Shown: piece after piece, positions 10,237-19,014 of the stretch
Position numbering within the stretch: position 1 is the first letter of the stretch
How the letters are laid out: each line of letters begins with the position of its first letter
Source of the DNA: STC-113 sp964618565
GTDB lineage: Bacteria; Patescibacteriota; Gracilibacteria; BD1-5; UBA2023
Reading direction: 5' to 3'
DNA: 20,280 nucleotides
NCBI GenBank assembly: GCA_964618565.1
Contig: CAZUBA010000032.1
Coordinates: forward strand, 1 to 20,280
Notes under the pieces: model-generated
What the model saw: only the letters and a program-made list of their open reading frames with translations
Told to the model about the DNA's origin: nothing
Database searches by the model: none
Made by a program: the position numbers and the translations under genes

Positions 10237-10252
10237 AACTTAGAACTTAGAG
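10222..10252 (+). repeat. Short tandem repeat, unit ACTTAGA
   Basis: About four copies of a 7-bp unit overlap the stop codon of the RND gene. The repeat supplies the TAG stop, so slippage here would alter the C-terminus. Confidence 0.7.
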
Positions 10253-10274
10253 AGTGACAATATAAAATAAAGGT

Positions 10275-10439
10275 ACTGTCATTCCCGAGGGCCAAAGGCT
10301 TCCCTTTGGGAAAACGGGAATCCATCACCAATAACAAGTTGGATCCCTCCCGTCTGCGGGACGAGGATGACAATCGCTCCGCGGGGGCGTTGGCAATTAC
10401 AAGTTGGATCCCTCCCGTCTGCGGGACGAGAATGACAGT
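10275..10439. mobile_element. MITE-like repeat element with 10-bp terminal inverted repeats
   Basis: ACTGTCATTC (10275-10284) and GAATGACAGT (10430-10439) are exact inverted repeats. Inside are a hairpin (ATTCCCG/CGGGAAT, 10281-10321) and two copies of a 51-base block starting ACAAGTTGGATCCC (10334-10384 and, 65 bases on, 10399-10449) that differ at only two positions. The second copy runs 10 bases past the right terminus. The element is non-coding and more GC-rich than its surroundings. No target duplication is evident. Related ATGACA termini occur in the islands at 18726-19254 and 19723-20171. Confidence 0.65.
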
Positions 10440-10507
10440 CGCTCCGCGGAGACACTTCTCTTAAATCTTAATTGAACAATGCGCAAATTGGATATTAAAG
10501 TCAAATC

Positions 10508-11686
10508 ATGAACAAAAATAAACTCATAATAATACTTGTTTGATTTCTTGATATAATTTCACTCTGAATAGTGATCCCCACTCTTCCAGCCCTAGTTGAA
10601 TATTATCATGTTTCTGAGCAACTTATAACGCATTGAATCACGCTGTATGCATTATGTGCATTTGTAGCGACTCCGATTCTCTGACAGCTTTCGGATATGT
10701 ATTGAAGAAAGAAGATACTTCTCCTTTGCGTAATATGATCTTTTCTCTCATCTTTAATGATTCCGATTTTTACAACTTATTTCATGTTCTTACTTGCTAG
10801 ATTTGTGAATTGATTTACCGGCTGAAATATATGAATCCTGCAATCAATAATTACAGACATCTCAAAAACCAAAGAAGAAAGGATGAAAAATATGTGAGTC
10901 ATTTGAGCCATGTTTGCATGATGATTCATATTTTGACCTTTATTATGAGCCATGCTTCTTCACTTCTGAGCAATGGTGCCGTATTGGCTCATGGCAATAT
11001 TCAGCTTAATAGAAATCATAGTGATAGTTGTCTTATTTGAAGAGACGAATCAACATATCAAAAAAAGAAAAATGAAATTCAATCTTGTAAAACAGATATG
11101 GAGCCATCTTAAGGTGCCAAGATTGAATTATTTCATGATTTCATTCTTCCTGCTTATCGCAGCTTTCAATATATATCAATCCATGATCCCTCTTTATCTA
11201 AGCAAATACTATTGAGTATCGTGATCTTTCTCTTGATATGTAATGGCGGCATCGTGATTCATACTTGCACTCAATCAATTATTCCTGATGAGATGATTCT
11301 GGTTAAAAAAATTCAGCACAAATCAATTAATTTTCATAATCAATTTCTGACTAATATTCTTTTTTCTGCTACTGACCTTCATCAAGCCCCTTTATCTGTT
11401 CATCTGAATATTAATATTTCTTCTTCCGTTCAGAGCGCTTCTTAATCCTGTATATCAATCTGAGATAATGGAGTATACGGAAATACATGAACGTTGAGAA
11501 ATAATGTGAATTCTAACTTCACTTCAATCGCTTTGAATGTTTATCTGACCGCTTCTTGGATGAATTCTTCTGGATAAGAACATTTCAATTTTTGGGTTTT
11601 CAGCATTATTCATAGCATTAAGTCTGGCTCTTGTTTTCAAAATGATTAAAGTATCTGATCCAAAGGAAGAAATTGCACAATGATAA
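10508..11686 (+). CDS. MFS transporter, probable drug:H+ antiporter
   Basis: The product is 392 aa with TGA=Gly and about twelve hydrophobic helices. MFS motif A is clear between helices 2 and 3: GQLSDMYGRKKILL. Helix 5 has the antiporter motif C pattern, GGFIFGPLLGAMLL. The N-terminus (IIIILVGFLDIISLGIVIPTLPALV style: hydrophobic, Asp in helix 1, then PTLP) is typical of TetA-like exporters. Substrate is unknown. It stands alone downstream of the MITE-like element and is convergent with malic enzyme, with a 103-base gap that has no strong terminator (only a 6-bp GATTAT/ATAATC stem). The stop is TAA at 11684, preceded by TGA (Gly) as the last residue. Proximity to the RND operon makes a second exporter in an export-rich region. 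Confidence 0.9.
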
Positions 11687-11789
11687 TTGCTAAATTTCTT
11701 CCGTTACCATAAAATTTGAATAAATATAAGAACCGGATTATTAGGATAATCAAAGCCGATATAACTCCGACAATCTTTTGGATATATGA

Positions 11790-12926
11790 TTATATTACTA
11801 GGCTGTCTGCAATGATATCTGCTACGGATTTATCAAGAGGATCAGGAATAATCATATCCTCTGTCGGATTTTTAACATGATCGGCTAACGCCTGTGCAGC
11901 ATTCAACTTCATGTTATCAGTTATTTTAGAGATAGAATACTTAAGTGCTCCCTTGAATATTCAAGGGAAAACCAGTACATTATTAAGCTGATTGGGGAAA
12001 TCAGATCTTCATGTGGCCACAATTCTCGCTCCGCCCTCTTTTGCAAGATCCGGCATGATTTCTGGGGCAGGATTTGCCATGGCAAAAATAATGGCATCCG
12101 TATTCATTTTTTGTACATCGTCTTTTGTAAGGGCTCAGGCAACGCTGACTCAGATAAAAACATCAGCTCATTTTATAGCATCGCTCAAACTTCAATCCTC
12201 ATTATAATTATTTATCAGATTCAAAATTTTAATCTTTTCAGAATTTAAGTCTGTTCTATTCCCAGATACGATTCATTTACTATCACATACCAAAATATGT
12301 CAGATTCAGTATAATTTCAAAAGCTTAAGAATGGCAGTTCATGCTGCTCATAATCCATTAATGACTACTTTTAAGTTTTCTTTTTTCTTCCCGGTAATCT
12401 TTAGTCAATTTATTATTCCAGCAAGGCATACTATTGCAGTTCAATGTTGATCATCGTGAAAAACGGGAATATCAAGCTCAGCTTTCAGTCTTTCTTCAAT
12501 TTCAAAACATCTTGGAGCAGAAATATCCTCAAGATTGATTCATCAGAAAGTCGGAGCTATATTTTTTATGGTCCTAATAATCTCTTCTGTATCCTGTGTA
12601 TCTAATAATATCGGGAAAGCATTTACTCAGGCAAACTCTTTCATAAGTATGCACTTCCCTTCCATTACAGGAAGTCATGCCTCCGGTCAAATATTACCCA
12701 ATCAAAGTACGGCACTTCAATCGCTTATTACAGCGATCGTATTTCATTTTATCGTATATTTATAGGCGTCATTCTTGTTTTCTGCTATTTTAAGGCATGG
12801 TGCAGCAACTCATGGAGTATAAGCCAAACTTAAATCAAGTTTTGTAACAAGTGGGATTTTAGAAATTATTTCAAGTTTTCATTTTAAACCAGAATGCATT
12901 TCAAGGCTTTCTTCAAAATAATTCAT
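11790..12926 (-). CDS. Malic enzyme, NAD(P)-dependent (oxaloacetate-decarboxylating)
   Basis: It converts malate to pyruvate and CO2 with reduction of NAD(P). The product is 378 aa with TGA=Gly, the length of the short bacterial form without a phosphotransacetylase extension. Landmarks in order: AYTPGVAAPC with the catalytic Tyr, GNIGPEAGLPVMEGK, KEFAGVNAFPI, the metal-binding FHDDQHGTAIV, the dinucleotide-binding NGLGAAGTAILKLL followed by VCDSKG, and FAMANPAPEI. Asp at the end of the second Rossmann strand is often associated with NAD preference, but this is not decisive. Start is ATG at 12924-12926 (MNYFEESLEMHSGLKGKLE), the usual position before the conserved LEII-K segment. In a reduced genome it could supply pyruvate or reducing power. 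Confidence 0.95.
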
Positions 12927-12946
12927 ATTATTAAAAAATTAGTTAT

Positions 12947-13000
12947 ATGGCATATAGTTTAGATCTTTTTTTAAAAATACAAGAATGAGTAAGTAAATAA
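12947..13000 (+). pseudogene. Possible remnant of an IS630-type transposase N-terminus
   Basis: A 17-codon ORF reads MAYSLDLFLKIQEGVSK with TGA=Gly. IS630/Tc1-mariner transposases characteristically begin MAYSLDLR-K- and continue into a helix-turn-helix. Here the frame stops at once and runs into the hairpin at 13000-13029. Chance cannot be excluded for so short a match. Confidence 0.3.
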
Positions 13001-13029
13001 AAAGAAACCAGATTGCTCTGGTTTCTTTT
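13000..13029. terminator. Rho-independent terminator
   Basis: A 13-bp stem AAAAGAAACCAGA/TCTGGTTTCTTTT with loop TTGC. T-rich sequence follows on both strands. It lies 20 bases beyond the stop of the minus-strand SH3 gene and most likely ends that transcript. Confidence 0.85.
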
Positions 13030-13048
13030 ATTTTTTATTTTGAAATTC

Positions 13049-13780
13049 TTATAACCCTTTTAGAAGATTCTCGATTTCCATATCAGCAGAATCCTCTCAA
13101 GCATCACTTGAGTTACTTGCTTCTTCTGCTGGGGGAGGAGTTGGCGCTACAGGAGTTACAGTATCTTGAACGGCCTCAACAACAGGAGCAGCTGGCATTT
13201 CTTGTGTTATTTCAGAATATGAATCCCTTATTGTATCATTAGCTGCAATTGTATCTGAAGCTTCATATCACTCTATCGGTGCGACAAGCCTTTTTGCAAT
13301 ATAGCCTACACGATCATTATATCTAGGATATTTTGCATTGACAACTCTTATCTGAATCCATTTATTAAGGTATACCTTTTCACTTGTAACCTCAAGCACA
13401 TCAGAATTATTAAGAACGGCGACTTTTCTATTGAGATCAAAGCCTCTCAAAAAAGCAGTTCATGATTTAACAGTATATCTTAGTGAATCGACCTTTTCAA
13501 AATAAGGTTCTTGACTTACAAGATATCCTCAATTTACAAAACCGACTTCTCAATTTTCTAAAAGCACTTTTTTCCACTTTCAATTATTATCTAGTACAGT
13601 GACCTTATATCCTGAATCAACGGTTGCAATGATTTTAGATTTTGCGCTTCCTGCGGCCCTGACATTCAAATGAGCAGCTTTTACATACATAAAATCATCA
13701 GCCAAAGTAGTTGCAGAAGCTACGGCAGTTAATGCAAATATACTTAAGATTATCTTTGAGATTCTTTTTGTATTTCTCAT
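13049..13780 (-). CDS. Secreted protein with two bacterial SH3-like domains
   Basis: The product is 243 aa with TGA=Gly. Residues 1-~28 are a Sec signal (basic start, ILSIFALTAVASATTLADD). The first SH3b domain (~30-90) has YVKAAHLNVRAAGSAKSKII, then GYKVTVLD, GWKKV and GEVGFVNGGYL, the typical pattern. A second, more divergent one (~100-170) has GTAFLRGFDLNRKVAVL and a long loop before RVGYIAKRLV. The last ~70 residues are acidic and Pro/Ala/Glu-rich, with no fold evident. SH3b domains usually bind cell-wall peptides, so a wall-associated role outside the membrane is inferred; no catalytic domain is present. The gene is monocistronic: promoter-like DNA upstream, terminator downstream. The start ATG is fixed by the signal peptide. 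Confidence 0.85.
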
Positions 13781-13834
13781 AAATTTAAATTAAATAAATA
13801 AATACAAAATAAGTAAAGCATATATTTGTGATTT

Positions 13835-13840
13835 TGTCAA
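13835..13840 (-). promoter_or_regulatory. Possible -35 box for the SH3 protein gene
   Basis: A consensus TTGACA on the minus strand lies 55 bases before the ATG. The facing -10 region is AT-rich but has no clean TATAAT at standard spacing, so this call is weak. Confidence 0.3.
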
Positions 13841-13859
13841 ATATTGTATTATTTATTTA

Positions 13860-13887
13860 TTGTCCAAATCATAAAAATAAATATAAT
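13860..13887 (+). promoter_or_regulatory. Candidate promoter of the gmk operon
   Basis: TTGTCC (13860-13865) and TATAAT (13882-13887) are 16 bases apart. This would give a leader of about 155 bases before gmk. The leader holds only tiny ORFs and a small GATATT/AATATC hairpin (14012-14025). Confidence 0.45.
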
Positions 13888-14048
13888 AATAAAAATAAAT
13901 AAGTATGTTCAATGCGCAATATTTTTAAATATGATAAAAAGAGAGGATTCCAGACGAATGCTCACTTAAATTGCGTTGAATATCAAGAGGATAGGAATTT
14001 ATACGTCTAAGGATATTAAAATATCTGGATATATAACAAAAAATCACT

Positions 14049-14615
14049 ATGATAAAACAACCATTGTATATAATTTCTGGGTGCTCCTGAGTCGGCAAAA
14101 ATGTTGTATGGGAACAAATTGAAAAAACACCATGAATAAAGGCTAAGAAGGTGATGACATTCACAACAAGAGAAAAAAGGATTCATGAAAATCATGCATC
14201 TGAATACCACTTCATTTCAAAAGAAGAATTTAATAAAAAGATAGATTCATGAGAAATGCTAGAATGGACCGTGACGAATTCCGCACTATATTGATCAACA
14301 AACGATGAATTAGAAAAAATAATAAGCCATTGACTGATTCCGGTTTATATCATTGATGTTAAATGACACAATAGTATCAGAGAAAAACTTTGAGAAAAGT
14401 TTGATATAACTTCTGTTTTCATTCTTCCTCCGTCTTTTGAAATATTAGAAGAAAGGCTTGAAGCAAGGTGAACAGAGTCTGATGAAAGAATGCTTGTCAG
14501 ATTACAAACTGCGAAAGAAGAACTTGAACATATCGCAGAATATGACTATTTTGTGATTAATAATGAGATAGAGCAATGTGCTAAGGAAATCATTGATATA
14601 TTGAAATTAAAATAA
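14049..14615 (+). CDS. gmk: Guanylate kinase
   Basis: It phosphorylates GMP (and dGMP) to the diphosphate with ATP in the cytoplasm. The product is 188 aa with TGA=Gly, normal for the family. The P-loop is SGCSGVGKN (Lys17), differing from the usual GPSGxGKST in Cys12 and Asn18. The GMP-binding part is recognisable: TFTTREKRIHENHASEYHF, then GEMLEWTVTNSALYGS, and IIDVKGHNSIREK. The lid segment is EERLEARGTESDERMLVRL. The ATG at 14049 is fixed by a TAA five codons upstream in frame. It heads a tight operon: the next ORF starts 3 bases after its stop. Confidence 0.93.
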
Positions 14616-14618
14616 ACT

Positions 14619-15041
14619 ATGGAAATCCAAATCTCTTTATGATTTGATGATAGGAAAATACCTGAGAAAAATAAAATAACCGCAAACGATGTTCTTATTG
14701 ATAGAGGATCCAGATATGGTTATGCTTTTACACAAGTCACTTGAAAAGAAGGGCTTAAAAATTTCTTAAATGAAATTCGGTCCATAAAACCTTTCGATTC
14801 TGCCGATCATTGCAGTTATGCCTTCAGGATTCGATCTTCTGAAGGTTTGCTTATTGAATGAAAATGAGACGACTGAGAAACTTGAGCTTGATTATGTATT
14901 CTACGTGAGCTTAAAAGAGGAAATGCAGAGCAGGTGATCTTAATTATCAGCAGGCATTTCGGAGGGATATATTTGCAAAATGACAGATATATGAATATAG
15001 TTCAAGTCAGTAGGATGGCGATAAGCAATATGAAATCATAA
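14619..15041 (+). CDS. IMPACT/YigZ-family protein (UPF0029)
   Basis: The product is 140 aa with TGA=Gly. It matches the N-terminal domain of YigZ/IMPACT: RGSRYGYAFTQVTGKEGL at the start, DHCSYAFRI, the family core KGDDGETGAGLCILRELK, and VILIISRHFGGIYL. The family's usual DDGEPSGTAG is DDGETGAGLC here. The C-terminal ferredoxin-like domain of longer homologues is missing. The eukaryotic IMPACT protein modulates Gcn2; bacterial members are linked to translation or nucleotide metabolism without a firm function. The gene is between gmk and a UPF0489 gene with 3- and 2-base gaps, so translation is probably coupled. Confidence 0.82.
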
Positions 15042-15043
15042 AT

Positions 15044-15760
15044 ATGTACAAAAACCCCTTTTACATAGAAGAAGCTGTATGAAATAATTCATTCTGACAA
15101 CCTTTAAGAAATTGAAGGTCTTTATTTGTTCCTTCCATCATCAAATGAAGTATGCTGGATTTGAAAATTTGAGATAATATTGCCTTTGAAGAGGTTGATA
15201 ATAATGAAATAACAAGTTTCAGATGACTAAAAAATTTCATAGAAACGTCTTTTGCATGAATCCCTTTATATATTTTTGATAATCATAATCATGCTTTTTA
15301 TTTCTGGAACTTGGCCAAAAATAAACAGATTATTAAAAAAAATATCACCTTGGTTCATATAGACGAACATTCAGATATGCGAGAACCTGATTTATATATG
15401 CATGAGTATGATTTAAATGATCTGAATAAAGTTTTTGAATACACAAATAACGTGCTGAATGTTGGAAATTATATAAAACCAGCATTAAAAATATGATTGA
15501 TCGATAATCTTAATAATATTCAAAGCGAATGAGAATTAGATGATATATATTCAAAAATTCTGGATTTAAGTTGAGACATGATACTTAATCTTGATTTGGA
15601 TTTTTTTTCTGAGGAAATGGAATATATAAGTTATACCAAGAAGAAAAAGATAATCCTAGGTCTTGCTCACAAATCAAAATTGATAACCATATCAACAAGC
15701 CCCTTTTTCATAGATCAAAATAAGGCAATTGAAATCTGTAAAGATATCTTCTTAAGGTAG
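15044..15760 (+). CDS. UPF0489 family protein
   Basis: The product is 238 aa with TGA=Gly. The family signature appears as IPLYIFDNHNHAFYFW (residues ~77-92), LVHIDEHSDMREP and MILNLDLDFFSEE. The His and Asp residues in these motifs resemble the metal sites of arginase/deacetylase-like folds, with which this family has been compared; no activity has been established to my knowledge. The end LITISTSPFFIDQNKAIEI also fits. It follows the IMPACT-like gene by 2 bases. The TAG stop at 15758 is followed by ORF debris, so the protein may once have been longer. Confidence 0.78.
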
Positions 15761-15939
15761 TTTTTAATTTGGCTTGTTGTACAAAGACAGCTATCAATTA
15801 TTGATAACAAACACGGGGAGTTGTCCAGGATTTTGATTATGATTTTGCACTTAATCCGAAAACCTTTGATTTTGAATCATTTGAATTTTTAAAATGAACT
15901 TTTAAAGATGATGTATCTGAAATAATGCAAAAAAACTAA
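15761..15939 (+). pseudogene. Decayed ORF downstream of the UPF0489 gene
   Basis: Coding-like sequence continues after the TAG. In the same frame it reads QLSIIDNKHGELS. One base out of phase it reads VVQDFDYDFALNPKTFDFES and on to DDVSEIMQKN, ending at TAA 15937. That second frame has no start codon after its upstream stop. A single frameshift would join the two pieces. It is either the lost C-terminus of UPF0489 or a separate dead gene; I do not recognise the family. Confidence 0.4.
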
Positions 15940-15949
15940 AAATTTTAAT

Positions 15950-15977
15950 TTTACTTTTATTCAAAAATCATTATATT
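15950..15977 (+). promoter_or_regulatory. Candidate gyrB promoter
   Basis: TTTACT (15950-15955) and TATATT (15972-15977) are 16 bases apart. If used, the gyrB leader would be about 280 bases and would contain the hairpins at 15990-16238. Confidence 0.35.
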
Positions 15978-15989
15978 GATAAGTAGAAT

Positions 15990-16069
15990 TTAGAGCCAAA
16001 AAGGGAGTTTTTATCTTAAAAATTCCCGACTGAACTCTAAACGCCAAGACTTGCCTTATCTAAGGGCAA
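15990..16069 (+). other. Structured leader or small RNA candidate upstream of gyrB
   Basis: A closing stem TTAGAG (15990-15995)/CTCTAA (16035-16040) encloses an inner stem GGGAGTTTTT (16003-16012)/AAAAATTCCC. It is followed by TTGCCTTA/TAAGGGCAA (16051-16069, one bulge). There is no ORF. It could be a structured 5' leader, a small RNA or a degenerate repeat. Confidence 0.4.
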
Positions 16070-16108
16070 ATTTTGATATTGTTGTACTGATTCGATACTA
16101 CTTGATTC

Positions 16109-16238
16109 CGTACAGATGCGATTGATTGCATCTCTGCGATGCCCCTTGATCCTTATGTAGAGACAAGGCAATGCCTTGTCTCTACATCAATACATCAATA
16201 CATCAATCCGTACAGACGTAATGCATTACGTCTCTACA
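16109..16238. repeat. Cluster of three related palindromic repeats before gyrB
   Basis: Three hairpins share the plan (G)TAgAGAC-x-GTCTCTAC: 16109-16138 (CAGATGCGATT/GATTGCATCTCTG), a perfect one at 16156-16186 (15-bp arms TGTAGAGACAAGGCA) and 16209-16238 (CAGACGTAATG/CATTACGTCTC). Between the last two, ACATCAAT is repeated three times (16183-16207). Each palindrome keeps the outer arm but varies the centre, as expected of a dispersed REP/MITE-like family. With the leader above, this fills the gene-free stretch 15940-16266. Confidence 0.75.
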
Positions 16239-16266
16239 AATTTTTTACTTTTAAAAACTATCTAAT

Positions 16267-18183
16267 ATGGCTCCAGCTAAAAAAGAAGATTCATATGATG
16301 CATCGAATATCCAGATTCTAGAATGACTAGAACCGGTACGCAAAAGACCTTGAATGTACATCGGTTCTACCGATGAAAGAGGGTTACATCACCTGATATG
16401 GGAAATAGTCGATAACTCCATAGATGAAGCAATGGCTTGATATGGTAAAAATATCGATCTGAAAATCGGTACTGACGGCTCCATGGAAATCAGCGATGAA
16501 TGAAGATGAATTCCTATCGATGTCCATCCAAAAACTGGAAAATCAACTCTTGAAACCGTTCTTACAGTTCTTCATGCCGGATGAAAATTCTGATGAGAGG
16601 AAAGCTGATATAAGGTTTCCGGATGACTTCACTGAGTTTGAGCTTCAGTTGTTAATGCCCTATCGTCAAAATTAGAAGCCTACGTTCATAGAAACGGGAA
16701 AATCTATTATCAACAATATGTAAGATGAGTTCCTGTTGACGAAATCAAACCTATCTGAAAAACAGACAGGACTGGTACGACTATCAAATTTTATCCTGAT
16801 TCAGAAATGTTTACATGTTTGGATTTTGATTATAAGACAGTCTTATCTAGGCTAAGACAACAAGCATACCTTACAAAAGGTATTCAGATGACCCTTATAG
16901 ACGAAAGATCAGAAGATAAATACAGATTCTATTTCGAATGATGAGTTAAGTCATATGTCCATTTCTTGAATAGGCAATTTGAGGAACTTGGAGATATTTT
17001 CTATGTTGAAAGGAATGTTGACAACATCAATGTTGAGATAGCTGTTCAGTATAAGAAAGATGATTATTCAGAAAAGATTGTGACTTTTGTAAATAATATC
17101 AATACTCCAGAATGAGGTACTCACCTTGTATGATTCAGAACAGCCCTTACTAGAACTATCAATAAATATGCAAGAGCCAATGATATCCTGAAAGAAAAAG
17201 ATATCAATCTTACAAATGAAGATGTGGTCGAATGAATTACGGCCGTAATAAGCGTAAAAGTTCCAGAACCTCAATTTGAATGACAGACAAAATCAAAACT
17301 AGGAAATAGCGAAGTCAGATGAATTGTTGATAAGCTTGTTTGAGAGAAGCTTAATGAATTCTTTGAAGAAAATCCAAAATCGGCAAAACTTATCATCGAA
17401 AAATCACTTCTTGCAAGCAGGGCTAGAATGGCCGCAAGAAACGCTAGAGATACCATTATCCGCAAATGAGCGCTAGAATGAATGACTTTGCCAGGTAAGC
17501 TTGCAGATTGTTCTTCAAGAGATCCTTCAAAATCAGAACTATATATAGTAGAGGGAGATTCTGCGGGAGGTTCGGCTAAACAATGAAGAGATAGAGAATT
17601 CCAAGCAATCCTGCCACTCCGAGGTAAAATCCTTAATACAGAGCAGGCTCGTCTAGACAGAATTTTCGGTAATCAAGAAATCAAGAATCTTATAATCGCG
17701 ATCGGTACTTCAATTGGAGATACTTTTGATCTTTCAAGATTAAGATATCACAGAATAATAATAATGACGGATGCGGATGTTGATGGAGCCCATATCCGTA
17801 CTCTGCTTCTTACTTTCTTCTACAGATACCTAAAAGATCTTATCATCAGCGGAAACATATTTATTGCAATGCCACCACTATACAGGCTTGCAAAAGGTAA
17901 ACAAAGCTGGTATGTCTTCACTGAAGAAGAAAAACTTAAAATCATAGAGGAATTCGGGGTTACAACAGAATGAATCCAACGTTATAAAGGTCTCTGAGAG
18001 ATGAACCCAGAACAACTTTGGGAAACGACTATGGATCCATCGGTTCGTAAAATGTCGAAAGTAAGAATTGTAGATGCAGAAAAGGCTGACGAAGTATTCA
18101 AGACTCTTATGTGAGAAGATGTTCCCCCAAGAAGAAGATTCATCCAATCCCGTGCCAAGCATGTTACTAATCTAGATATATAA
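16267..18183 (+). CDS. gyrB: DNA gyrase subunit B
   Basis: It is the ATPase and Toprim subunit of the type II topoisomerase that introduces negative supercoils. The product is 638 aa with TGA=Gly, a typical length without the insertion seen in proteobacteria. The ATPase domain shows LEGLEPVRKRPGMYIGST, EIVDNSIDEA, DEGRGIPIDVHP, TVLHAGGKFGGE and SGGLHGVGASVVNALS. The Toprim domain shows YIVEGDSAGGSAKQGRD (Glu429), LPLRGKILN and MTDADVDGAHI (Asp502, Asp504, Asp506). The C-terminus has [21 protein letters not shown] and ends AKHVTNLDI. GyrB rather than ParE is favoured by these motifs; gyrA is not in the window. The ATG at 16267 lacks a Shine-Dalgarno and follows an unusually repeat-rich leader. 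Confidence 0.97.
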
Positions 18184-18189
18184 GAATTT

Positions 18190-18219
18190 AAAACACCGGT
18201 TGAGATATCGGTGTTTTTT
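18190..18219 (+). terminator. Rho-independent terminator of gyrB
   Basis: Stem AAAACACCG/CGGTGTTTT with a 10-base loop, running into six T residues, begins 7 bases after the gyrB stop. Confidence 0.88.
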
Positions 18220-18236
18220 AGAGATAATTAATAAAT

Positions 18237-18725
18237 ATGCAATATATTTACTTAATCATACTAATATTGATTTCAATATTAATGCTAATATTTACACCAA
18301 TTTTGTTTATACTTAGTCTTTCCTTTGGACTTCTAATATATATAGGTGTAAAAATAGATGAAAAATATAAAATCTTTAAAGATTATAATGAAATTAAAAA
18401 AAATGTTGAGATAGAAAATTTAAAGCTGTTTAATAAGATAAAAAAAATTCTTTGATGGTTTTTTAGAGTAATTATAATCATATGATTTTATTCGGCTTTA
18501 ATAGTATATTTATGACCTAAAGATATATCAAATATAGCTATTAGTAATTTAACTCTAAAAGATATTTGAATAAATATACTATGCGTTATAATATGAATTT
18601 CTTGATTACTTGTATTATTTAAAGTAGACTCAAAAGATGAAGATATAAATTATATTGAATGGTTTGATGTTGGTATTTGAGTTAGTATTATATGAATAAT
18701 AGTATATTTCTATTTAATTAAATAA
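18237..18725 (+). CDS. Unrecognised membrane protein, five predicted helices
   Basis: The product is 162 aa with TGA=Gly; I do not recognise the family. Hydrophobic segments lie at about residues 3-20, 21-38, 73-93, 109-129 and 143-161. Between helices 2 and 3 is a charged Lys/Glu-rich stretch (~41-72: VKIDEKYKIFKDYNEIKKN and so on) that may form a cytoplasmic coil. The composition is extreme: Ile-rich and very AT-rich codons, more so than gyrB next to it. It starts 17 bases after the gyrB terminator. It has no Shine-Dalgarno and is followed by a repeat island, so it is probably transcribed alone. Confidence 0.7.
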
Positions 18726-18851
18726 TAATATACACTGTATTGTAATTCATTCTGAGAGCACAAAACAATAAATTTAAAAATGCCTTAGGGTGGGGTTTGG
18801 GGTAGAGCAGCAGGTTGTTTGAACGAAGCGTAGCGGAGAGAGTCCTGCGGA

Positions 18852-18892
18852 ACCCCAAAGGTTTTGCATACTTTTGGCTCCAAAAGTATAAT
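18852..18892. repeat. Copy A of a palindrome-bearing repeat (ATACTTTTGG)
   Basis: AAAGGTTTTGCATACTTTTG continues into the perfect palindrome ATACTTTTGG-CT-CCAAAAGTAT (18868-18889). The same unit recurs at 19935-19987 and, degenerate, at 19739-19789. Confidence 0.8.
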
Positions 18893-19014
18893 AACCTGAA
18901 GATGATGATTGAGAAAAAACTACATCTTGAAGTCAATATGGATCCTGAAACAAGTTCAGGATGACAAACCAAGAAGAATATTACTCAACATTATAAAAGA
19001 ATATACACTTACCA

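Noticed and set aside
10477..13919. Shared CAATGCGCAA upstream of the MFS gene (10477-10486) and gmk (13910-13919) as a common operator
   Set aside because: Only ten bases match, the positions relative to start and promoter differ, and no further copy was noticed.
13925..14210. Minus-strand ORFs with hydrophobic sequence opposite the gmk start
   Set aside because: They lie antisense to the clear guanylate kinase frame and its leader and match nothing known.
16109..16238. CRISPR array upstream of gyrB
   Set aside because: The three units are palindromes with differing cores and no spacers of constant length, and no cas gene is nearby.
16139..16321. ORF spanning the palindromes into the gyrB start
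   Set aside because: It reads through repeat DNA and overlaps gyrB out of frame.
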